In this document: piece by piece, positions 6,786-11,778 of the stretch
Position numbering within the stretch: position 1 is the first letter of the stretch
Layout of the letters: every line of letters begins with the position of its first letter
The notes under the pieces: generated by a model
Database searches by the model: none
What the model saw: only the letters and a program-made list of their open reading frames with translations
What the model was told of the DNA's origin: nothing
Program-made: the position numbers and the translations under genes
Source: Sphingomonas sp.
GTDB lineage: Bacteria > Pseudomonadota > Alphaproteobacteria > Sphingomonadales > Sphingomonadaceae
Direction: 5' to 3'
DNA: 11,778 nt
NCBI GenBank assembly: GCA_025981625.1
Contig: JAICXF010000055.1
Coordinates: 1-11,778 of the forward strand

Positions 6786-7117
6786 CGGCCCATCCAGTTC
6801 CTTGCTTCGGGCGGGATACGGACATTCAGTGACTTAAGGTCATCGGTTAAGATGATCTGGCAGGCCAGGCGTGACGTACGCGTGGCATGAGCCGCAAGGT
6901 CGAGCAGGTCTTCCTCCTCCTCGCCGGCTCGCGGAAGCCTGGCGAAATCCGCCGCGTCGACGATCACGTGACACGTCGAACAGGCCATCACCCCCTCGCA
7001 GGCGCCCTCGAGCGGCTCGCGCGCCGCCCAGGCGACGTCGAGCAGCCGCTGCCCCGGCGCCGCTTCCACTTCCTTGTCGAGACTTCCGTCAGCGCGGAAA
7101 AAACGCACCAGAGTCAC
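6782..7117 (-). CDS. [2Fe-2S] ferredoxin, adrenodoxin type
   Basis: This 111-residue ferredoxin begins (GTG)TLVRFFRADGSLDKEV. Cluster ligands are Cys40, Cys46 and Cys49 in CEGVMACSTC, plus Cys86 in RLACQ. The C-x5-C-x2-C-x36-C spacing matches adrenodoxin/Fdx-type rather than plant-type ferredoxins. The acidic patch EEEEDLLD (67-74) fits interaction with a reductase or partner enzyme. Family members supply electrons for Fe-S cluster assembly or to P450 and oxygenase systems. Here the location directly after two cysteine desulfurases favours a role in sulfur or Fe-S chemistry (inference). The GTG start overlaps the desulfurase stop (GTGA, 7117-7114), so the two are translationally coupled. The frame is open far upstream but only within the desulfurase gene. 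The stop overlaps that of the convergent EF-hand gene. Confidence 0.92.
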   Translation of the reverse strand: MTLVRFFRADGSLDKEVEAAPGQRLLDVAWAAREPLEGACEGVMACSTCHVIVDAADFARLPRAGEEEEDLLDLAAHATRTSRLACQIILTDDLKSLNVRIPPEARNWMGR

Positions 7118-8232
7118 GCGTCGAGCTTCTCCTGAGCGACGGCATGAGCGGCGATGCGACGACACGCATCCACCAGCTCGTGCTGCGTCGTGTAGCGCCC
7201 GAAGCCGAGCCGGATGGAGGAGCGCGCCTGGCGATAGTCGATGCCCAGCGCCCGAAGCACGTGGCTCGGCCGTCCCGAGCCGCTCGCGCACGCCGAACCG
7301 AGCGAGAACGCGATGTCGCGAAGGTCGGCGATCAGGCGGGCGCCGTCCAGCCCCTCGCGGCGGATGTTCAGATTGCCGTGATAGCGGTGGGTAACGCTGC
7401 CGTTGATCTTCCAGCCGTGCCCCAACGCCTGGACCGCTGCTTTCCAGAGCTTCTGGACATGATCGTAGTCGCGCGTGCAGCGTTCGTCGGCGAGCTTGGC
7501 CGCGGCGCCGAAGCCGACGCACAGCGCGGGCGACAGTGTGCCCGATCGCAATCCTTGCTCCTGCCCGCCCCCGTGGATCAGCGGTGCGGGCTCCTTGCCT
7601 TTGCGCATCCACAGCGCGCCGATGCCTTTCGGGCCATGGATCTTGTGGGCCGAGATCGCGACCAGATCGGGTCCCTTGCAAAGCTCGACCCGGCCGAAAG
7701 CCTGGACCGCATCGGTGAGCACCAAAGCGCCGGCCTTGTGCGCCATTTCGGAAATGCCGGTCAGCGGCTCCCTGACGCCGATCTCGTTGTTCACCGTCAT
7801 CACCGCGACCAACAGGACTCGGCTGTCGAGCTCGCGTCGCAAAAGCTCGAGATCGAGCCGTCCTTCCGCGTCGACGGGCAGGACGGTGAGGTCGATCCCT
7901 TGCCCGGCCAGCCACTCGCACGTGTCGAGGACGGCGGCATGCTCGCTGGCGACGGTGACGATCCGGTTGCGGCCCCTGCCCGCCTTCTCCACCGTACCCT
8001 TCAAGGCCCAGTTGAGCGCCTCCGTCGCGCTGCCGGTGAAGGCGACGGTGCCGCCTTTCAGATCGATCGCTTTCTCAACCTGCTTGCGCGCGACCTCGAT
8101 CGCCGCGGCCGCTTCATGCCCCCAGCGTGAAGGCGAATGGGGGTTGGCGAACCGATCCTCGATCCACGGCTGCATCGCCCTTGCGACCTCGGGAGCGACC
8201 GGCGTCGTCGCCTGATAGTCGAGGTAGATCAT
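7114..8232 (-). CDS. Cysteine desulfurase, IscS/NifS class (second of two)
   Basis: This 372-residue PLP enzyme removes sulfur from L-cysteine as a persulfide. It starts MIYLDYQATTPVAPE. His98 (SEH) is the expected cofactor-stacking residue, Asp174 and Gln177 (TDAVQAFG) contact PLP, and Lys197 in SAHKIHGPKG is the PLP lysine. The active-site cysteine is Cys315 in GSACASGSGRPSHVL, on the long mobile loop of group I enzymes. Closeness to IscS, as against the SufS class, is seen in this loop and in HGGGQEQGLRSGT. The open frame extends 13 residues upstream, but the ATG at 8232 overlaps the stop of the upstream desulfurase (ATGA) and leaves the usual N-terminus. It is followed by a ferredoxin gene with a 4-base overlap. 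No IscU, HscA or IscR is visible nearby, so its sulfur acceptor is open. Confidence 0.93.
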   Translation of the reverse strand: MIYLDYQATTPVAPEVARAMQPWIEDRFANPHSPSRWGHEAAAAIEVARKQVEKAIDLKGGTVAFTGSATEALNWALKGTVEKAGRGRNRIVTVASEHAAVLDTCEWLAGQGIDLTVLPVDAEGRLDLELLRRELDSRVLLVAVMTVNNEIGVREPLTGISEMAHKAGALVLTDAVQAFGRVELCKGPDLVAISAHKIHGPKGIGALWMRKGKEPAPLIHGGGQEQGLRSGTLSPALCVGFGAAAKLADERCTRDYDHVQKLWKAAVQALGHGWKINGSVTHRYHGNLNIRREGLDGARLIADLRDIAFSLGSACASGSGRPSHVLRALGIDYRQARSSIRLGFGRYTTQHELVDACRRIAAHAVAQEKLDA

Positions 8233-9311
8233 GCCGCCGCCTTCATCGCCCGGTGTCTGATGCGGCGCCACTCGGCGATGAATCGTTCGATGTCCATTTC
8301 GCTCGTCGAGGGACCAAAGCTCACCCGGATTACGCAGCCGGCAATATCGGGGTTCAATCCCATGGCCGCGAGGACGCGGCTCGGCTTCATGCTGCCTGAC
8401 GAGCAGGCGCTGCCCGCCGAGACCGAGATGCCCGCAAGGTCGAGCTGAACCAGCTGGCTCGCGCTTGCGACGCCGGGCATGACGTAAGCGCCGATGGTTG
8501 CGATGCGCGGCGCGTCCGCGGCGATGACCCGACCGCCGGCAGTGACGATCTCATCCTCCAGCTTCCGCCGCAAAGCAGCGAGCCGCGGCATCGCCTCTGC
8601 GAACGCGCGCGTCGCAAGCGCCGCAGCCATCCCCGCCACCGCCGGCCAGTTCTCGGTCCCACGCCGATAGCCGCGCTCCTGCCCGCCGCTGGGCTCGAGC
8701 GTCGCAACGTCGCGGACAAGAAGCGCGCCAACGCCCGGCGCGCCGCCGAACTTGTGTCCGGAAATCGCGATGAAGTCGGCGTCCGGCAGGCCGATCTTGC
8801 CGGCCGCTTGAGCGCAGTCGCAGAGCAAAAGCGACCCTGCGCTGGTCACCATCGCCTCGATCCGCTGGATCGGCTGGATAACTCCGGTCTCATTGTTGAC
8901 GAGCTGGATGGCGACGAGCGCCGGTCCTCCTGCGAGCTCGCGCTCCAGCTCGGCGAGATCGAGTAGCCCTTCGGCATCGACGCGAAGCACCGCCGCCTCG
9001 TGCCCCATCGCCGAAATGACCGCGTCATGCTCGGTTGGCCCGACGATCCGTCGCGCCACTCTCGCACGGTCGGCGGCGATCTGTGCCGCCTCACTGGCGC
9101 CCGAAGTCAGGATGACGTCATGCCGCCAGCCGAGCGCACCCGCGATGTTGCGCCGTGCCTCTTCGAATGCCGCGCGCGCCCGGCGCCCATCCGCATGAGG
9201 CGAGCTGGGGTTGGCCCATGCCTCCATGGCCGCCGCCACGGCCGCGCGCGCCTCGGGCAGCATCGGCGTCGTCGCGGCATGGTCGAGATAGATGCGCTCC
9301 GGTCCGCTCAA
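8229..9311 (-). CDS. Cysteine desulfurase family protein (first of two)
   Basis: This class V aminotransferase-fold PLP enzyme has about 360 residues from the chosen start. Motifs are RIYLDHAATTPMLPEARAAV at the N-terminus, TSGASEAAQ, PTEHDAVI (stacking His), VNNETGVIQP, CDCAQAAGK and SGHKFGGAPGVG (PLP lysine). GGQERGYRRGTENW and the cysteine loop GSACSSGSMKPSRVL follow, so it should be an active desulfurase. It is clearly diverged from the copy that follows it. The start is uncertain. The frame is open to an ATG at 9401, but that leaves only 20 bases to the divergent hydrolase start and adds a segment unlike the family. GTG at 9338 and TTG at 9311 are alternatives. TTG is preferred because an AGGAAA lies upstream and the homologous core begins five residues on. 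Its stop overlaps the next start (ATGA, 8232-8229), forming one operon with the second desulfurase and the ferredoxin. Confidence 0.85.
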   Translation of the reverse strand: MSGPERIYLDHAATTPMLPEARAAVAAAMEAWANPSSPHADGRRARAAFEEARRNIAGALGWRHDVILTSGASEAAQIAADRARVARRIVGPTEHDAVISAMGHEAAVLRVDAEGLLDLAELERELAGGPALVAIQLVNNETGVIQPIQRIEAMVTSAGSLLLCDCAQAAGKIGLPDADFIAISGHKFGGAPGVGALLVRDVATLEPSGGQERGYRRGTENWPAVAGMAAALATRAFAEAMPRLAALRRKLEDEIVTAGGRVIAADAPRIATIGAYVMPGVASASQLVQLDLAGISVSAGSACSSGSMKPSRVLAAMGLNPDIAGCVIRVSFGPSTSEMDIERFIAEWRRIRHRAMKAAA

Positions 9312-9331
9312 ATCGGCGGGTTTCCTGCCAA

Positions 9332-9359
9332 TTGCCACATGAATGAGCGCCCCTATATA
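9332..9359 (+). promoter_or_regulatory. Candidate promoter of the alpha/beta hydrolase gene
   Basis: TTGCCA (9332-9337) and TATATA (9354-9359) are separated by 16 bases, about 60 bases before the ATG at 9422. The -10 lies in a 10-bp palindrome CCTATATAGG (9352-9361), so the same element could also serve the divergent desulfurase operon. No good -35 was seen for that direction. Confidence 0.4.
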
Positions 9360-9421
9360 GGACCGCACGTCGCTGCGCACCCGCGCAGTGCCATCTGTCA
9401 TACGCGAGCACGCCGCTTATC

Positions 9422-10105
9422 ATGCCCGAAGTCATTTTCCCCGGCCCGGAGGGACGTCTGGAAGGACGTTTCCATCCCGGGACCCGTCCCCGCGCCCCCG
9501 TCGCGCTGATCCTTCACTCGCATCCGCAGGCCGGCGGGACGATGAACAACAAGATCGTCCAGCTGCTGTACCAGACCTTCGTCAAGCGCGGCTTCGCCAC
9601 GTTGCGGTTCAACTTCCGCGGAGTCGGCAAGAGCCAGGGCATTTTCGACAACGGCATCGGCGAGTTGTCGGATGCGGCGTCGGCGCTGGACTGGGTGCAG
9701 AGCATCCATCCCGAAGCCGAGACGACGTGGGTCGCGGGCGTGAGCTTCGGCGCATGGATCGGCATGCAGCTGCTGATGCGCCGGCCAGAGATCCGCGGCT
9801 TCATTTCGATCGCGCCGCCCGCCAACATGTACGATTTCAGCTTTCTCGCGCCCTGCCCCTCCTCGGGCATCATTATCCAGGGCGAAGCGGACGAAGTGGT
9901 GACCCCTGGCGCGGTCCAGAAGCTGGTCGACAAGCTGCGGACCCAGCGGCACATCACCATCCATCACGACCTGATCCCGGGCGCGAACCACTTCTTCGCC
10001 AACGAGCTCGACCTGATGATGAAGTCGGTCGACGATTATCTCGACATGCGGCTCGCCACCGACCCGATCAAACCGCCTACACTGTCCAGATCATCACGTT
10101 CGTGA
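9422..10105 (+). CDS. Alpha/beta hydrolase (dienelactone hydrolase/COG2945-like)
   Basis: This 227-residue serine hydrolase of the compact alpha/beta fold without a lid domain begins MPEVIFPGPEGRLEG, with LHSHPQAGGTMNN (31-43, oxyanion-side loop) and FNFRGVGKSQG (63-73). The nucleophile elbow is GVSFG (106-110, Ser108). GEADEVVTPG carries the likely acid, and PGANHFF the catalytic His. The substrate is unknown; this group is annotated only as predicted hydrolases. There is no signal peptide, so it is cytosolic. No strong Shine-Dalgarno sequence precedes the ATG. The last ten codons (IKPPTLSRSSRS) overlap the 3' end of a small membrane protein gene on the other strand (10077-10105) and may be a lineage-specific extension. 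It is divergent from the cysteine desulfurase operon, but a joint function is not evident. Confidence 0.87.
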   Translation: MPEVIFPGPEGRLEGRFHPGTRPRAPVALILHSHPQAGGTMNNKIVQLLYQTFVKRGFATLRFNFRGVGKSQGIFDNGIGELSDAASALDWVQSIHPEAETTWVAGVSFGAWIGMQLLMRRPEIRGFISIAPPANMYDFSFLAPCPSSGIIIQGEADEVVTPGAVQKLVDKLRTQRHITIHHDLIPGANHFFANELDLMMKSVDDYLDMRLATDPIKPPTLSRSSRS

Positions 10106-10244
10106 CAACCACCAGCGCGGCGACGATCATGAGGACGCCGCGCAGCCGAGTCTGACGGTCCAGCGCGAGCTTCACGCCGCCTGCGAGCAGCAGGAATGCA
10201 GCGATCATCGCGATGGTCATCGCCAGATCCGAAATATTCTTCAT
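10077..10244 (-). CDS. Small two-helix membrane protein, 55 residues
   Basis: A short frame from ATG 10244-10242 to TAG 10079-10077 encodes MKNISDLAMTIAMIAAFLLL and onwards. It has two hydrophobic helices (about residues 7-23 and 37-54) joined by a basic loop KLALDRQTRLRG, and ends MIWTV. This is a convincing small membrane hairpin with both termini probably on the same side. By the positive-inside rule the basic loop is expected in the cytoplasm (inference). No function can be assigned. Its last nine codons lie antisense to the end of the hydrolase gene (29-base overlap). It shares the 53-base region 10245-10297 with a divergent gene. Only GCGGA lies before the start, so the ribosome site is weak. 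The hydrophobic pattern and typical codon choice argue that it is real. Confidence 0.68.
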   Translation of the reverse strand: MKNISDLAMTIAMIAAFLLLAGGVKLALDRQTRLRGVLMIVAALVVVTNVMIWTV

Positions 10245-10297
10245 TCCGCTGGCCGTATTTTACCAAGACTTAACCAAGATCGGCGCAGGTACAGCGC

Positions 10298-10552
10298 ATG
10301 CCCAACGCTGACCAGCAGGCGCGCCTCGACGAGGCATTCGAGCGGATCGAAGAGACGATCCTGCCATGCATCGCGATGATGCTCGAAACGCTGATCGACG
10401 CTTCCGAGTCCGTTGCCGAGGGCGAGCGCCGCTTCCTGGTGGGTGAGCTGAAGACGCTGGCGGCCGAGCTCGAGGAGCTGACCAAGGCCGTCGAGCGGTC
10501 GAGCCCCGCCCATGTCGAACCGGGCGAATACAAGACCCGCAACGTCGCTTAG
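10298..10552 (+). CDS. Small helical protein of unknown function
   Basis: This 84-residue acidic protein begins MPNADQQARLDEAFERIEE. It is probably almost all helix to about residue 67, including a coiled-coil-like stretch GELKTLAAELEELTKAVER (48-66), and ends in a short polar tail. It has no signal peptide, membrane segment or catalytic motif. A GCAGG nine bases before the ATG serves as ribosome site. A TATTTTA stretch in the preceding 53 bases could be part of a promoter shared with the divergent small membrane protein. Its TAG stop overlaps the TAA stop of the opposing dehydratase (10549-10552). I do not recognise the family; it could be an adaptor or regulator, but nothing in the sequence decides this. 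Confidence 0.68.
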   Translation: MPNADQQARLDEAFERIEETILPCIAMMLETLIDASESVAEGERRFLVGELKTLAAELEELTKAVERSSPAHVEPGEYKTRNVA

Positions 10553-11517
10553 GCACCTCCTGCTTCCGCACGGGCGATGATCCGCGCATGCAGCGCCGGA
10601 TCGACATTCCCCCCCGACAGCACTGCGACCGTGTCCTCCAGCGGCTCGAGCTTGCCTGCGAGCAGGGCCGCCAGCGCGACCGAGCCGCCTGGCTCGACCA
10701 CGATCTGGTGCCGGTCCCACGCGAAGCGCATCGCGGCAGCGACTTCAGCGTCGCTGACCGACACCGCCCTCGCGTGGCGCTCGCTCAGAATCGCGAAGGT
10801 GATCGGCGACACTCGCGGGGTCATGATCGCGTCGCAGATCGTCTCCGGCGCGTCCGGCGCGACAGAAACGATCTCGCCAAGCTCGAGCGAGCGGCCGAGG
10901 TCGTCCCACCCTTCGGGCTCGACAGCGACAATCTCCGCTTCGGGAACTGCCAGGGCGATGCCGGAAATCAGGCCGCCGCCGCCGCAAGGGGCGACGATTC
11001 GCGCCGGCGACCGGCCGAGTTGCTCGACGATCTCCAGACCCACTGTCCCCTGGCCGGCAACGATCGCCGGATCGTCGAAGCTGGGAACCACGGTTGCGCC
11101 CGTCTCGGATGCGATGCGGCCGGCGATTTGCTCCCGGCTCTCCGTCCGCCGGTCGTAGAGCACGATCTCGGCACCCTCGGCGCGGGTCCCCTCAACCTTC
11201 ACCGCAGGCGCATCGGCCGGCATCACGATGATGGCCCGAATGCCGAGCCGCCGCGCCGCGATCGCCACGCCGCGGGCGTGATTACCCGAGGAAAAGGCGA
11301 CGACGCCCCTCGCCCGCTCCTCGGCGGAGAGTTGCAGCAACCGGTTGGTCGCGCCTCTCAGCTTGAAGGCGCCGCCCGTCTGCAGGCACTCGCATTTGAG
11401 CCAGACCCGCTGCCCCGCGATGTCGCTCTCGATCAGCGGCGTGCGCTCGACCTCGCCGGCGATCCGCTTGGCGGCGGCGAGCACGTCTTCGCGAGTCACT
11501 CTCTGGCGATCATCCAA
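10549..11517 (-). CDS. Threonine/serine dehydratase (PLP fold type II)
   Basis: This 322-residue enzyme has a single catalytic domain and lacks the C-terminal ACT-like regulatory domain of biosynthetic IlvA, so it should not be feedback-inhibited by isoleucine through such a domain. Motifs are TGGAFKLRGATN with PLP Lys52, FSSGNHARGVA (75-85) for substrate and cofactor carboxylate binding, CGGGGLISG for the PLP phosphate, and VLSGGNVD near the end. The family deaminates L-threonine or L-serine to a 2-oxo acid; serine racemase and 3-hydroxyaspartate dehydratase are close relatives and cannot be excluded. The family's common NHAQG appears here as NHARG, a small departure next to the active site. 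The start is uncertain: the longest frame begins with TTG at 11517 with a badly spaced AAGGA; GTG at 11499 is an alternative. The gene is divergent from a leader-like region at 11603-11778. Confidence 0.88.
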   Translation of the reverse strand: MDDRQRVTREDVLAAAKRIAGEVERTPLIESDIAGQRVWLKCECLQTGGAFKLRGATNRLLQLSAEERARGVVAFSSGNHARGVAIAARRLGIRAIIVMPADAPAVKVEGTRAEGAEIVLYDRRTESREQIAGRIASETGATVVPSFDDPAIVAGQGTVGLEIVEQLGRSPARIVAPCGGGGLISGIALAVPEAEIVAVEPEGWDDLGRSLELGEIVSVAPDAPETICDAIMTPRVSPITFAILSERHARAVSVSDAEVAAAMRFAWDRHQIVVEPGGSVALAALLAGKLEPLEDTVAVLSGGNVDPALHARIIARAEAGGA

Positions 11518-11573
11518 CCTGTTGATAATCCAGTCCTTTCGATCAACCGTGATAAATCGATGACAGATGGTCG

Positions 11574-11589
11574 CCGATCGGCCGATCGG
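11574..11589. promoter_or_regulatory. 16-bp palindrome, candidate operator
   Basis: CCGATCGG occurs twice in a row, making a perfect 16-bp palindrome. It sits 13 bases upstream of the -35 of the rightward promoter and about 57 bases upstream of the dehydratase start. This is a position suited to a dimeric regulator or a shared operator. No regulator is identified. Confidence 0.4.
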
Positions 11590-11602
11590 GAGCCAAAAAA
11601 TC

Positions 11603-11631
11603 TTTACAGCAGGGACCCCCCTCCATATATC
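11603..11631 (+). promoter_or_regulatory. Rightward sigma-70-type promoter
   Basis: TTTACA (11603-11608) and TATATC (11626-11631) have an ideal 17-base spacer. They match the consensus at five and four of six bases. A start near 11638 would give a leader transcript of more than 140 bases containing the attenuator-like elements that follow. Confidence 0.6.
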
Positions 11632-11699
11632 GCGCCCCGCTGCCCCATGGGACTTCCAACCGCAAGGCAGCTTTCGTCAACGTTTGCCGACAGGCATTT

Positions 11700-11778
11700 G
11701 GAGGTCCCTTGAATTGCACCACCACCATCGCGCGCTGGGGCTAGCCGCCGCCCCGTCCGGCAGCCGGGGGGCTGCCGC
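11700..11778 (+). promoter_or_regulatory. Attenuator-like leader of an operon beyond the right edge
   Basis: A strong GGAGGT (11700-11705) is followed by overlapping tiny reading frames. TTG 11714 is well spaced and begins with His codons (LHHHHRALG), open to the edge. TTG 11709 is spaced only three bases away and reads LNCTTTIARWG and stop at 11744. Downstream, three stems compete. GGGGC 11737-11741 can pair with GCCCC 11750-11754, and CCCCG 11751-11755 with CGGGG 11765-11769. CGGCAGCC 11758-11765 can pair with GGCTGCCG 11770-11777. A ribosome paused on the CAC/ACC run would cover the first segment and favour the second pairing over the last. This is the logic of ribosome-mediated attenuation of a his or thr/ilv operon. 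The window ends before any T-tract or structural gene. Confidence 0.5.

Noticed and set aside
7118..7921. Long upstream extension of the ferredoxin frame to 7921
   Set aside because: The extra part is an Arg-rich shadow of the cysteine desulfurase gene; the ferredoxin homology begins at the GTG at 7117.
10588..11712. 374-residue plus-strand open frame opposite the dehydratase
   Set aside because: It is an antisense shadow of a convincing enzyme gene, common in GC-rich DNA, and its product is rich in Arg/His without recognisable motifs.
11647..11712. 21-codon frame from ATG 11647 as an independent gene
   Set aside because: It has no convincing ribosome site and is too short to judge; it is kept only as a possible coupling element within the leader.

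Overview
The window is GC-rich and densely packed, and its gene content points to an alphaproteobacterium, most likely a sphingomonad (inference). The clues are an AlkK-type acyl-CoA ligase, a dnaX-ybaB pair with a small-type SRP RNA gene just upstream, tandem cysteine desulfurases with an adrenodoxin-type ferredoxin, and paired secreted EF-hand proteins. No phage, IS transposase, CRISPR array, tRNA or rRNA is visible.

Layout. Bases 1-207 hold the 5' end of ettA (minus strand, cut by the window edge). Bases 283-679 form a compact unit: a 98-residue GIY-YIG nuclease flanked by 26-bp inverted repeats, each itself a hairpin and each with a second hairpin on its inner side. An acyl-CoA ligase gene (685-2295, minus) follows. 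Next, all on the minus strand, come ybaB and dnaX, a six-helix membrane protein gene that probably starts the same operon, and the SRP RNA gene ffs upstream of it. Two plus-strand genes (5239-6785) encode paralogous secreted EF-hand proteins. They run tail to tail into a three-gene minus operon (cysteine desulfurase, cysteine desulfurase, [2Fe-2S] ferredoxin) whose genes overlap by 4 bases at each junction. An alpha/beta hydrolase (9422-10105, plus) is divergent from that operon. Its 3' end overlaps a 55-residue membrane protein gene on the other strand. A small helical protein (10298-10552, plus) and a threonine/serine dehydratase (10549-11517, minus) follow.

The last 200 bases contain a good promoter, a strong Shine-Dalgarno sequence, a very short leader reading frame with a run of CAC/ACC triplets, and competing stem-loops. 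This looks like the attenuator of an amino-acid biosynthetic operon lying just beyond the right edge.

Functionally most genes are housekeeping: translation (ettA, ffs), replication (dnaX), nucleoid (ybaB), Fe-S and sulfur metabolism, fatty acid activation and amino acid catabolism. The least explained elements are the GIY-YIG/inverted-repeat unit, the EF-hand pair, the membrane protein in front of dnaX, and the terminal attenuator-like leader. No intergenic stretch longer than 300 bases lacks a feature.
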